From contig CALVED010000001.1 in NCBI GenBank assembly GCA_944326485.1, positions 1 to 64,000 on the forward strand: DNA of 64,000 nucleotides, read 5' to 3'. This document shows positions 16,130 through 25,900 of this stretch, piece by piece. The notes under the pieces are model-generated. The model had not been told where the DNA came from. It ran no database searches and saw only the letters and a program-made list of their open reading frames with translations. Both the position numbers and the translations under genes were made by a program. The stretch is from Candidatus Gastranaerophilales bacterium. Lineage in GTDB: Bacteria > Cyanobacteriota > Vampirovibrionia > Gastranaerophilales > Gastranaerophilaceae. Each line of letters opens with the position of its first letter. The first letter of the stretch is position 1.

Positions 16130-17758
16130 TTAACAGGCATATTGAATACCCAATCTTTCTGAAATATTTTTATCTACAGTAATTAAAGCATCGGATCGAC
16201 CAACAGGAAGTGTAGAGTTTCCAATTGGTCCCATTAATTTTTTCAGTTCCATATGTGTTGCTATGAAATAATTAACAATATTTTGAGCAGCAACATCAAT
16301 ATCAAGTCTTTTTGTCAAACACAAATCCTGGCTTGCAATTCCAGCAGGGCAGAGACCTGTATTGCAGGCATTACATTTTCCAACATCATTACCAACACAA
16401 CCAGCAATTTCAAGTAACAACCTACCGGTAAAAACACCATTTGCGCCTAAACAAATCAACTTAAATGCATCAGCCGCAAAACTTCCAGTTTGACCAAGTC
16501 CACCGCCGGCGAATAAAGGTATTTCTCCCTGTCTACCTTGATGAACAGCAGCCAAATAACAATCACGTAATTTTGATGTAATAGGATGTCCTGTATGATC
16601 CAAAGATATTTCATGAGCTGCACCTGTTCCACCTGCAAGACCATCTAAGAAAAAACCACCGACAATATTATATGGATCCCTTAAAAGATTATTGTATACA
16701 GATACGCTTGTAACAGAAGCAGCAACTTTAATTGCAACAGGTGCTCTAAAATTAAAAGCAGCATTCATAGATAAAAACATCTTTTGAACACTTTCTTCTA
16801 TAGAGTATAATCCTTGATGAGTAGGTGGACTCAATAAATCAGCTCTAGGAACACCTCTAATTTCTTGAACATAACGAGCTACTTTACTTGCCATCAACAA
16901 TCCACCGTCACCAGGTTTCGCTCCTTGACCTATTTTTATTAAAATACCAGCCGGATCTTCTGTCATTTCAGGCATAGACTGAATTATTCTATTCCAACCA
17001 AAATGTCCTGATGCAATTTGTAAAATCATATATTTTAAATAACGAGATTTTAAGAGTCTTACAGGAATACCACCCTCACCTGTACACATTCTGACAGGCA
17101 AACCCATAACTTCATTAAGATATGCAGTAGCAATAGCCATTGCCTCCCACATTCTCCATGATATAGCACCTATAGACATATCTCCCATTATAATAGGATA
17201 TATCCACCTATTTGGAGGTAATTGTTTTGATAACTCAATATTGTCATTATTTAATTGAAAACCCAATTTATCTGCAGATAAAATTCTTCCAAAAGGTGTA
17301 CGTAATTCAAATTCATGACGTGCTGCATCTAAAGAAGGATCTGTCATTTGTGAGATTCTACCAATTTTTATCTTATCTAAAGTTCTACCTTCTGTATTTA
17401 AATTAGACCTACCACCTTTTTTTAAAGAATCAGCCTTAGCCGCCCTATACCTGACAGAATATCTGTCATTAATATTTCTAACTGCCTTTATTGCACCATT
17501 TGGGCAAACTCTTGAACACATACCACAACCTCTGCAATGATGCTGGAATGATATTTGTTGTTTTATAACTAATACTTTTGAGTATGAAGGTTTTGCTAAA
17601 TTGCTTGACGGATTTTTTCTTTTCTCTATTTCCGGTTTAATTGCACCAAATGAACATACAGCACTACATTTACCGCATTGAATACATTTTGACTCATCAT
17701 ACTCAATAATCCAAGGCAAATCATCCATATGTAATTGATTTATTTTTACTGTTTCCAT
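16130..17758 (-). CDS. Glutamate synthase FMN-binding subunit with N-terminal ferredoxin domain
   Basis: Central catalytic piece (542 aa), which converts 2-oxoglutarate plus ammonia to glutamate with reduced cofactor. The N-terminus carries two 4Fe-4S motifs (CIQCGKCSAVCSFGA; CRGCGMCSRVCPNGA). The FMN barrel follows (IIMGDMSIGAISWRMWEA; GEGGIPVRLL; IKIGQGAKPGDGGLL; GGFFLDGLAGGTGAAHEISL; FAGGGLGQTGSFAADAFKLICLGA). The Cys motif CVGNDVGKCNACNTGLCPAG near 455-475 should hold the 3Fe-4S cluster. It overlaps the upstream amidotransferase gene by 13 bases. No gltD-like NAD(P)H subunit is adjacent, so the electron donor is ferredoxin or an unlinked partner. Confidence 0.92.
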   Translation of the reverse strand: METVKINQLHMDDLPWIIEYDESKCIQCGKCSAVCSFGAIKPEIEKRKNPSSNLAKPSYSKVLVIKQQISFQHHCRGCGMCSRVCPNGAIKAVRNINDRYSVRYRAAKADSLKKGGRSNLNTEGRTLDKIKIGRISQMTDPSLDAARHEFELRTPFGRILSADKLGFQLNNDNIELSKQLPPNRWIYPIIMGDMSIGAISWRMWEAMAIATAYLNEVMGLPVRMCTGEGGIPVRLLKSRYLKYMILQIASGHFGWNRIIQSMPEMTEDPAGILIKIGQGAKPGDGGLLMASKVARYVQEIRGVPRADLLSPPTHQGLYSIEESVQKMFLSMNAAFNFRAPVAIKVAASVTSVSVYNNLLRDPYNIVGGFFLDGLAGGTGAAHEISLDHTGHPITSKLRDCYLAAVHQGRQGEIPLFAGGGLGQTGSFAADAFKLICLGANGVFTGRLLLEIAGCVGNDVGKCNACNTGLCPAGIASQDLCLTKRLDIDVAAQNIVNYFIATHMELKKLMGPIGNSTLPVGRSDALITVDKNISERLGIQYAC

Positions 17759-18852
17759 CTTTCCACCGTTAAATCATTTCCTACAATAACAGTCTCATGT
17801 TCATTTGGGTATATATCTAGAGAAACATCTCTATTTCCTAATACGTCATTAATTCCTGTAACTTCTGATGTCATTATTACTGTATCTTCTGTTCTTCCAA
17901 TAACAACAGGTCTTAATTTTTTTGCATCACATACACACATCAATTCGCCTGACGGCAGAACAGATAAAATTGTATTTGGTCCGTTTATTTCTAAATGTGA
18001 AAGTGATGCTTTTATTCTTAATAAAATTTCTTTATCAGGTCTTTTTTCAATCTCTTCATATGAAAGTGGAGTTATTGTATGTTTATAATATTTCAAAGGC
18101 CACTTTAAAATTTTATTAATATAATGAAGTGTATATAAAAAACATTGAGAATCTGATTCAAAACCAATATACCCCTTATACAAAGATTGTTGATAATCTC
18201 TATTTTTTTCAAAAAAAGTGTTTTCACCATTAGCAAGAACAGTATATCCGTCTAAAAAAAATGGATGTGCTGCGTATCTGACAATATCATAATTTGTATT
18301 TTGTCTGCATTGTGCTGTAATAATCTTTGCGCATAAATCTTCATTTTCTTCCCACAATCCAAAATATGTTCCAATATCCTTAGGACTTCCTATTTCTTTT
18401 AATGTCAAAACATCCGGCCAAAATGAATACATATAGCCTAAATTATTTTTTTCTAACTCTTTTCTTAATAATAGAGCTGTATCAACTAAAAGTTCTTCTT
18501 TTTCTTCTTTTGTTGCATATTTGTGACTTTTAGGATATTGAAAAGTTTCAAATATATAATTTGGCATTGGCTCTATTTTTAAACCTTTTTGATTATTTAT
18601 ATCAGGAGCCCACTGAAGCACACGAGTAAAACCTAAATCATGCAATATATCTTCAGCCTTTCTTGTTCCTTCAACAGTTGCCGCCATTGACAGAATAGGC
18701 AAATCTTTATAAGCACTCCAAATGCCGCCTAAATCTTGCATTACAAATGCAAATCCTGAATTATCATGTCCTTTTTGCTGTGAACGCATTAATTTTAGGG
18801 CTATCGACGGGTGTAAATATTTTTTTGATTTAATTGCGCCAATTCTACACAT
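17746..18852 (-). CDS. Glutamate synthase glutamine amidotransferase subunit (class II)
   Basis: First piece of the split glutamate synthase; it hydrolyses glutamine to supply ammonia. The start MCRIGAIKSK places the nucleophile Cys at position 2, exposed once Met is removed, as in class II amidotransferases. SQQKGHDNSGFAF carries the expected Asn/Ser/Gly loop, and QCRQNTNYDIVRYAAHPF and VLANGENTFFEKN fit the substrate pocket. At 368 residues it is a stand-alone domain. It is the first gene of the three-gene operon, and its last 13 bases overlap the FMN subunit gene. Confidence 0.9.
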   Translation of the reverse strand: MCRIGAIKSKKYLHPSIALKLMRSQQKGHDNSGFAFVMQDLGGIWSAYKDLPILSMAATVEGTRKAEDILHDLGFTRVLQWAPDINNQKGLKIEPMPNYIFETFQYPKSHKYATKEEKEELLVDTALLLRKELEKNNLGYMYSFWPDVLTLKEIGSPKDIGTYFGLWEENEDLCAKIITAQCRQNTNYDIVRYAAHPFFLDGYTVLANGENTFFEKNRDYQQSLYKGYIGFESDSQCFLYTLHYINKILKWPLKYYKHTITPLSYEEIEKRPDKEILLRIKASLSHLEINGPNTILSVLPSGELMCVCDAKKLRPVVIGRTEDTVIMTSEVTGINDVLGNRDVSLDIYPNEHETVIVGNDLTVERWKQ

Positions 18853-19194
18853 ATCAGTAATATTGTATTAACACTATTTCAATAATGTCAAGATTTTTTT
18901 TATTCAATATTATTAAGTTTTGTTAAAACAAGAGAAACAAAAAAGCAATTTAGTAAAAAAAAAAACTTTATATAAGAGTAGAGAATAAATAAACGAAAGG
19001 AGATTTATTCAAAATCCAAAAAAACACAAAGAGGCAATGTTAAGGGAAACATCTAACATTAATAATCAGCCATTTTAGGCAAAATGATTAAAAAATAATT
19101 TTTTTACTCTCTCTCTTAATATCCTCGTGTTTATTTGATGTTTGCAAACATTGCAAACATTTTTTTTGTCTAAAATTAGCAAGCAAAATATAAA
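18853..19194 (+). promoter_or_regulatory. Structured leader upstream of the metallopeptidase gene
   Basis: This 342-base gap separates the divergent glutamate synthase operon from the gene at 19195. The plus strand contains AAGGAG (about 18999-19004), then a 13-codon reading frame (19037-19078, MLRETSNINNQPF) preceded by AGAGG. A hairpin (AATGTTA 19036-19042 with TAACATT 19054-19060) follows, then a second (AATCAGCC 19064-19071 with GGC...TGATT up to 19089). Last comes a terminator-like hairpin at 19138-19160 followed by seven T. The order of stacked hairpins ending in a terminator just before a gene is what an attenuator, riboswitch or small RNA looks like. No known riboswitch class is recognised. 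Confidence 0.4.
19138..19167 (+). terminator. Strong hairpin plus T run just before 19195
   Basis: ATGTTTGCAA (19138-19147) and TTGCAAACAT (19151-19160) pair perfectly across ACA and are followed by seven T. It lies 27 bases before the start of the metallopeptidase gene, so it would stop transcription entering that gene unless regulated. Confidence 0.7.
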
Positions 19195-21534
19195 ATGTTT
19201 GTTTTTAATAAAAATATGAGAGTTGGAAGTATAAATTACACACAATTAAATATTAAGAATAATCTTGCGAACACTAATAAGAAAACCAATTTTTTAAATC
19301 CCTTAATAAACATACCCTCTTTCAAAAGAGGAAAAAGTATTATTAGTACAGTTAATGAGGAAGAAAATCTTCCTGCCGATTATGAAAGCAGAATAGCATT
19401 TCTTAAAGAAAATAATATAGACGAATTTTATGCTCAAAGCATTGCAGGTTTGCCTGCTATACAATACAAAAGAGCACTTGATTTAATAGAGCAAAATGTT
19501 TTTGAACAAAGCATTGCACATGTTGCACAGCTAAATGATGAAAAATATTCACAAGCACAATCTCTTATTGAAATGGGAATAATTGATCAAAATCTAACAG
19601 GACTTGCAAATAATAATAAAAGGATTTTTGAAAGAATAAAAGATTTAAGACAAAAGGGACTTCATATTGATTATTTAATGCTATATTGCAAATTAACAAA
19701 AAAACAATATGAAGACGCAATAAAACTTATTGAAGAAGGATATCAACAAAATATAGCAGCATATTTAGTACAGCTCACGCAAGAACAAAAAGAAATTTTT
19801 GTTTCTCTCATAAACAACAACATATATGCACCTTTAGCATTTGAAGTTGCAAAACAAAAACAAGAAGTCAGAGATAGAACTTTAAATTTTATAAGAAGCG
19901 GAATTTATGTTTATGATGCAATAGAAATTTCAAAATTATCAAAACGAGACAGAAAAAAAGCTGAAAAATTATTAAAAACAAATATTGGAGATTCTAATAT
20001 TGCAAATTTATCTAAATTAAAAGGTAAAGACAGAAAAAGGGCAAAAGAATTATTTAATGCCGGAGTATTTCCGGAATACATATGCGATTTAATTTCTATA
20101 GAAAACGGATTAACAGAAAATGAGGATTATAAAAGATACTTAGAAAAAGGCTATTCAAGAACAATGTCTTATTCTTTATCATTACTAAGTGAAGAAGAAT
20201 TAGAACTTTTATTATCACTTTTAAAAAAATTTCCTGAAATAGAAGAATTATTTAAAGACAATTATGATATCAATATAATTGAGAATCAACTTACAGAAAC
20301 AGATTCTGCAGAAGCAATTTTATCAAAAGAAATGAGAACACAAAATGGTACATTAATAACAATAGTAAAAACATTTAGTGAAGATGGTATAAAAACGGAA
20401 AGCAGAATAGAGGAATATAAAGACCACTCAACAAGTTCATATGTAAGGAAAGGAAATAGATTAGTAAGAATAAACTATAATAAGTTTGGACAGATAGATG
20501 AAATTCTACAAATTATAGAAGATGAAAAAACACACAGTGTTGAAGGAGCTGTATATTCAAAAGCCAGTAAAATTTTGCCAGGAGCATATGATTCTGTATA
20601 TTATGATATTTCTGAATTCAGACAGGATAATTCTTCAGATGAGAAAGCAATGGATTTTGATATATCAAATATAGTAACAGGAGATGGAACTCAACTTTCA
20701 AAAGCTATAAAAAATCCTGACGGTAGCATTACTTATACAGAAAAATATAATGTAAATGATTGTATTAGCGAAAGAAGATATGAAGAGAAAAAAAATATAA
20801 ACGGCAATATTATAAACAGTAATTATTCCTACAAAATAAGCCTTTCTGACGGAACAGTATTAATGGATATTAATAGAAGCAGACATTTAATAGACAAAAA
20901 TAAAGTTAGCGAAACTATAAACGGTATTAAATACATTATTACTTTTGATGATAAGAATAAAACAATTTCTATTTCTGATGGAAAGAAAAATAAAACAATC
21001 AATTTTAGTGAAATACTACCTTATTATTCAAACGAAATAATATGGAAAACAATAAAATCACAACCAATTGATACATTATTAACAATAGCAAAAAAAGTAG
21101 ACAAATGGAGTTATTGTAACGATCAAGACTCTCAAATATACAGCCATACAGATGAAATATGTACTGGCGAAGATTTAAGTGTAATTGCACATGAAACAGG
21201 ACATGTTGAGCAAAAAATTAAATCCGATACAATATACAATGATGACTTTTTAGAAGTTTATGATCAAGAAATGACAAATTTTCTAATAAATTTTTCATTC
21301 AATGAACAGGAATTTATTCAATATTTTTCACCAAGGGCAGACCTATCTGGTTCTATAGGTTATGAAGAATTTATATCTGAAGTCAATCTTCTTCTTACAA
21401 CATATGGTTCTCCGGTTCCATCTTTAACAACAAGATCTCAAATCATCTCAAGATATTTCCCTAAAAGCATTGCAAAAGTTGCAGAAATTTTAGGTAAAAC
21501 TTCCAAAAAAAGTATTCTCGAAGAACTTGTTTAA
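19195..21534 (+). CDS. Helical-repeat protein with C-terminal HETGH zinc-peptidase domain
   Basis: A 779-residue protein of no named family. Residues about 50-360 are a solenoid of roughly 36-38-residue two-helix repeats (YKRALDLIEQNVFEQSIAHV; YEDAIKLIEEGYQQNIAAYL; RKRAKELFNAGVFPEYICDL). Residues about 380-640 are polar and beta-rich (TYTEKYNVNDCISERRYEEK; RHLIDKNKVSETINGIKYII). H666-E-T-G-H670 is a classical zinc metallopeptidase motif, and YEEFISE (723-729) offers a glutamate as third ligand about 55-60 residues later. A protein-binding solenoid joined to a protease resembles effectors, but no signal peptide is seen. Ribosome-site match is poor at both 19195 and the Met at 19216. A hairpin-rich leader precedes it. 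Confidence 0.75.
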   Translation: MFVFNKNMRVGSINYTQLNIKNNLANTNKKTNFLNPLINIPSFKRGKSIISTVNEEENLPADYESRIAFLKENNIDEFYAQSIAGLPAIQYKRALDLIEQNVFEQSIAHVAQLNDEKYSQAQSLIEMGIIDQNLTGLANNNKRIFERIKDLRQKGLHIDYLMLYCKLTKKQYEDAIKLIEEGYQQNIAAYLVQLTQEQKEIFVSLINNNIYAPLAFEVAKQKQEVRDRTLNFIRSGIYVYDAIEISKLSKRDRKKAEKLLKTNIGDSNIANLSKLKGKDRKRAKELFNAGVFPEYICDLISIENGLTENEDYKRYLEKGYSRTMSYSLSLLSEEELELLLSLLKKFPEIEELFKDNYDINIIENQLTETDSAEAILSKEMRTQNGTLITIVKTFSEDGIKTESRIEEYKDHSTSSYVRKGNRLVRINYNKFGQIDEILQIIEDEKTHSVEGAVYSKASKILPGAYDSVYYDISEFRQDNSSDEKAMDFDISNIVTGDGTQLSKAIKNPDGSITYTEKYNVNDCISERRYEEKKNINGNIINSNYSYKISLSDGTVLMDINRSRHLIDKNKVSETINGIKYIITFDDKNKTISISDGKKNKTINFSEILPYYSNEIIWKTIKSQPIDTLLTIAKKVDKWSYCNDQDSQIYSHTDEICTGEDLSVIAHETGHVEQKIKSDTIYNDDFLEVYDQEMTNFLINFSFNEQEFIQYFSPRADLSGSIGYEEFISEVNLLLTTYGSPVPSLTTRSQIISRYFPKSIAKVAEILGKTSKKSILEELV

Positions 21535-21550
21535 ATTATAATTTAATATT

Positions 21551-22843
21551 ATGAGAAAATTTATAATAAAAACTTTAGGTTGCAAAACAAATCAAATTGA
21601 ATCTGCTTTAATAGCAGAAATTCTTGTAAATAATAATTTTTCAGAAACAAATGATATAAAAGAAGCGGACTATTATATTATAAATTCTTGTTCAGTAACA
21701 CACGTTGCAGATAAAAAAAATTTAGCGTATATAAAACATGCTAAGAAAGAAAATCCGAATATTATAACTGTTGTAACTGGCTGTATGGCTCAATTAGAAA
21801 AAGAAAATTTACTGAAAAATGATAATATCGATATAGTCATAGGTAATTATGAAAAAAATGATATTGTCAATATTTTGAACAAGAAAAAGAACTATTGTAT
21901 ATCAGACATATTTTCGCATAATGAATTCCGTTATGAAAAAATACATCAAACAGGAAGATGTAGAGCTGCAGTAAAAATTCAGGACGGATGCAACAACAGA
22001 TGCAGCTATTGTACTATTCCATTCGCAAGAGGTAAAAATCGTTCAAATGAAATAAAAAATGTAATTGAACAAATAAACTTATTTGCTGAAAACGGTTATA
22101 AAGAAACTGTTCTTACAGGCATACACATAGGTCAATGGGGATGGGATTTTAAGCCGAAGAAAAGCTTAATAAACTTATTAGAAGAAATAGAAAAATCTAA
22201 AATAAAAAGATATAGACTTGGCTCTTTAAATCCGACAGAATTACCATTTGAATTTATAGACTTTTTAAGTTCTTCTGAAAAATTCTGCCCCCATTTTCAT
22301 TTGTCATTACAATCAGTTTGTAATAAAACTCTACGCAACATGAACCGAAACTACACAGAAGATGAAATTAAATCACTTGTAGAATATATCAATACAAGAT
22401 TTAAAAATGCATTTATAGGAAGCGATATAATAGCGGGTTTTCCGGACGAAACTGATGAAGATTTTAAAATAACATATAGAAATTTATCAGAATTAGAACT
22501 AAGCAGAATGCACATTTTCCCTTATTCAAGACGTATAGGAACAGTTGCTGACAAAATGCAAAATCAAATCGCTAATAAAATAAAAAAAGAACGCTGTAGT
22601 GCACTACAAGAAATATCAGAAAATAAAATTAACACTTTTTTCAGAAAAAATCTCAATACTATAAATGAAGTTATAATTGAGAAAAAAAGAGATAAAAAAA
22701 CAAACTTATTAAAAGGTGTTACAGCCAATTATATTAATGTTCTTATTGATGGAGAAGATGAATATAAAGACACTCTTCAAAGAATAAAAATAATAAAATT
22801 TGCGGAAGAAAAAGAAAAAATGATTGCCAAAATCGTTACATAA
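21551..22843 (+). CDS. mtaB: tRNA N6-threonylcarbamoyladenosine (t6A37) methylthiotransferase MtaB
   Basis: A radical-SAM enzyme that adds a methylthio group to t6A37 in tRNAs reading ANN codons. The N-terminal MTTase domain has KTLGCKTNQIESA, NSCSVTH and TGCMAQ cysteines for the auxiliary 4Fe-4S cluster. The radical-SAM motif is in QDGCNNRCSYCTIPFARG, followed by GIHIGQWG and GSDIIAGFPDETDEDF. The C-terminal TRAM-like stretch is present. The KTN context and CSVTH favour MtaB over MiaB; miaB itself is at 46852. The gene follows 16 bases after the metallopeptidase stop and precedes dnaE. Confidence 0.9.
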   Translation: MRKFIIKTLGCKTNQIESALIAEILVNNNFSETNDIKEADYYIINSCSVTHVADKKNLAYIKHAKKENPNIITVVTGCMAQLEKENLLKNDNIDIVIGNYEKNDIVNILNKKKNYCISDIFSHNEFRYEKIHQTGRCRAAVKIQDGCNNRCSYCTIPFARGKNRSNEIKNVIEQINLFAENGYKETVLTGIHIGQWGWDFKPKKSLINLLEEIEKSKIKRYRLGSLNPTELPFEFIDFLSSSEKFCPHFHLSLQSVCNKTLRNMNRNYTEDEIKSLVEYINTRFKNAFIGSDIIAGFPDETDEDFKITYRNLSELELSRMHIFPYSRRIGTVADKMQNQIANKIKKERCSALQEISENKINTFFRKNLNTINEVIIEKKRDKKTNLLKGVTANYINVLIDGEDEYKDTLQRIKIIKFAEEKEKMIAKIVT

Positions 22844-22917
22844 AAACATCTTTAATTTACAGTTAAGTATATTACATGATAAATTATAATTAAGAGTCGA
22901 GGTAAAGGGATATATAA

Positions 22918-25900
22918 ATGCGTTATGTACCATTACATGTACATACAGAATACAGCTTACTTGATGGAGCAATAAGACAAAAAGATCTTGTTAACTTTGC
23001 AAAAGAAAACAACTTTGAAGCTGTAGCAGTTACAGATCATGGTGTTATGTATGGTGCAATAGAATTATATAGAATTGCAAAAGATGCTCAATTTAAAGTC
23101 ATTCTGGGTTGCGAATTTTATATACATCATGGGGATATAACAAAGAAAGATATAAATAATAGAGAATTATATCACTTAGTTTTACTTGCCAAAAATAATA
23201 CAGGATATAAAAATCTTGTAAAACTTGTTAGTATTGCGCATATAGATGGTTTTTATTATAAACCAAGAATAAATAGAGAAATATTAGAAAAACACGCAGA
23301 AGGATTAATTTGTTTAAGTGCATGTATCCAAGGAGAACTTGCCCAAGATGTACTTCATTCCAAGAAAGAAGATGCAATTGAAACAGCAAAATGGTACAAA
23401 AATCTTTTTAAAGATGATTACTATATAGAACTTCAAGATCACGGACTTGATAATCAGAAGCGTTCAAATCCAACACTAATAGAAATAGCAAAAGAACTTG
23501 ATATTCCTTTAGTAATAACAAATGATAGCCATTATTTAAGAAAAAAAGATGCATCTTGGCATGATACTCTTTTGTGTATACAAACAAACGCACTAAAAGA
23601 AGATGAGAATAGATTTAGATTCCCAAATAATGAATTCTATGTAAAAACTCCCGAAGAATTAAGAGAAGCATTTAAATGGCTTGATAGTAATACATTTGAA
23701 CAGGCAATAGAAAATACAGCAATAATAGCAGATAAATGCCATGTAATAATAGAGATGGGGAAAAGCATTTTACCATCGTTTGATGTACCTGCAAATCACA
23801 CAATAGAATCTTATTTAAATTTTCTGGTAAGAAAAGGATTAGATGAAAGATATGAAAAAATAACCCCTGAAATAGAAGAACGCTGTAAATATGAACTTGA
23901 AGTAATAAATAAAATGGGGTTCGATGCATATTTCTTAATTGTTTCTGATTTTATAAACTATGCAAAACATAACGGAGTCCCTGTTGGACCCGGGAGAGGT
24001 TCAGCTGCAGGAAGTTTAGTTGCCTATGCGCTTGGAATTACAGATTTAGATCCGATAAAACATCATTTATTCTTTGAAAGGTTTTTAAATCCTGAACGTA
24101 TAAGTATGCCTGATGTCGATATAGATTTTGGTGACGGAAGAGACAAGGTTATAGACTATGTAACTGAAAAATACGGAAAAGACAAGGTATGCCAGATAAT
24201 TACTTTTGGTACATTATCCGCAAAAGCAGCAATAAAAGCTGTAGCAAGAGTTATGAATTTACCTTTTGAAATTTCAAATAAAGTTAGCCAATATGTTCCG
24301 CAAGAAGTTGGAATGACAATAGATAAAGCACTTGAAGTTTCACCTGATTTTAAAAAAGTATATGATGAAGATGCACTAATAAGACAAATAATTGATGAAG
24401 CAAGAAATATTGAAGGATTAAAACAGAACACCGGCATGCACGCCGCAGGGGTAATTATTTCACATTATCCTTTAGATGATATTGTGCCGGTACAATACGC
24501 AAAAGAAGGAAATGTCATAACAGAATATCCGAAAGAAGATTGCGAAAAAGTCGGATTATTAAAAATGGACTTTCTTGGATTAAAAAACCTCACTATCATA
24601 TTACAAACTCTTGAGATGATAAAAGAAAGACACGGTATAGAAATTGACATTAATCATATACCGCTTGATGACAAAAAAACATATGAAATGTTATCTAGAG
24701 GAGATACTGATGGTGTATTCCAATTAGAATCTGCAGGTATGAAAAAACTTGTAAAAGATTTAAAACCTTCAGTATTTGAAGATTTAGGTGCTCTTGTTGC
24801 ATTATTTCGTCCGGGTCCATTAGGCTCAGGAATGGTAGAGAACTTTGTTGAAAGAAAACACGGTCGACAAAAAATAACATACGCACACCCGCTTCTTGAA
24901 GATATACTAAAAGATACATATGGAACAATGGTATATCAAGAACAAATTATGCAAATATTCCAAGTTCTTGCTGATTATACACTTGGAGGTGCTGATGGCG
25001 TAAGACGTATAATGGCCAAAAAGCACCCTGAGGATTTAGTAAAATTAGAAGGTCCATTTATTGAAAAATGTATAAGCAAAGGAATGAAAGCTGAAGATGC
25101 AAAAGAATTATTTGAACAAATAGGAAGCTTTGCAGCATATTGTTTTAATAGAGCACATAGTGCTTGTTATGCATTTGTAGCGTACCAAACTGCTTATTTA
25201 AAAGCACATTATCCTGTTGAATATATTTGTGCTATGTTAACAAATTCAAAAGATGACTTAGATAAAATTCAATTGTATATTACTGAAGCACAAAAAACAG
25301 GAATAAAAATTCTTCCACCTGACATAAATAAATCAAATGCAGAATTCACACCTGACGGAAATAATATTCGATTTGGATTAAATTCAATAAAAGGCATAGG
25401 TGAAGCTGTTTTAAAGGAAATTACAGAAGAAAGAAATAAAAATGGAGAATTTAAATCCATTGTCGATTTTACGCAAAGAATAAATCCAAAATTTATTAAT
25501 AGAAAAGCAATGGAAAATTTTATTAAAGCAGGTGCATTTTCTTGCCTCGAGGTTTCAAGAAAGAAATTATTCAATAACATAGATAACATATTAAGTGCAG
25601 CCGCAAGAGAAAATGAAGCAAGAGAACTTGGTCAAGTAAGTTTATTTGCTGGGCTTGCAGGAAGCACTGGAGGAAATAGTTATCAAATGCAATCATTTGA
25701 ACTTTATGGCAGCGACGAAGATTTTACAGATAAAGAAATTCAAGAATTCGAAAAAGAATACCTAGGATTTTATGTTACTTCACATCCTTTAGAATCAATT
25801 AGAGACAAATTACCTTTTCTTACAACACATAATATCAATGAACTGGAAGATCTTCCAAATGATACTTTTGTAACAGTTTGTGGACTATTAAGCTCTGTTA

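Noticed and set aside
21551-22843. Second miaB
   Set aside because: The motifs KTLGCKTNQ and CSVTH and the lack of RGRERSR fit MtaB; the true miaB is at 46852.
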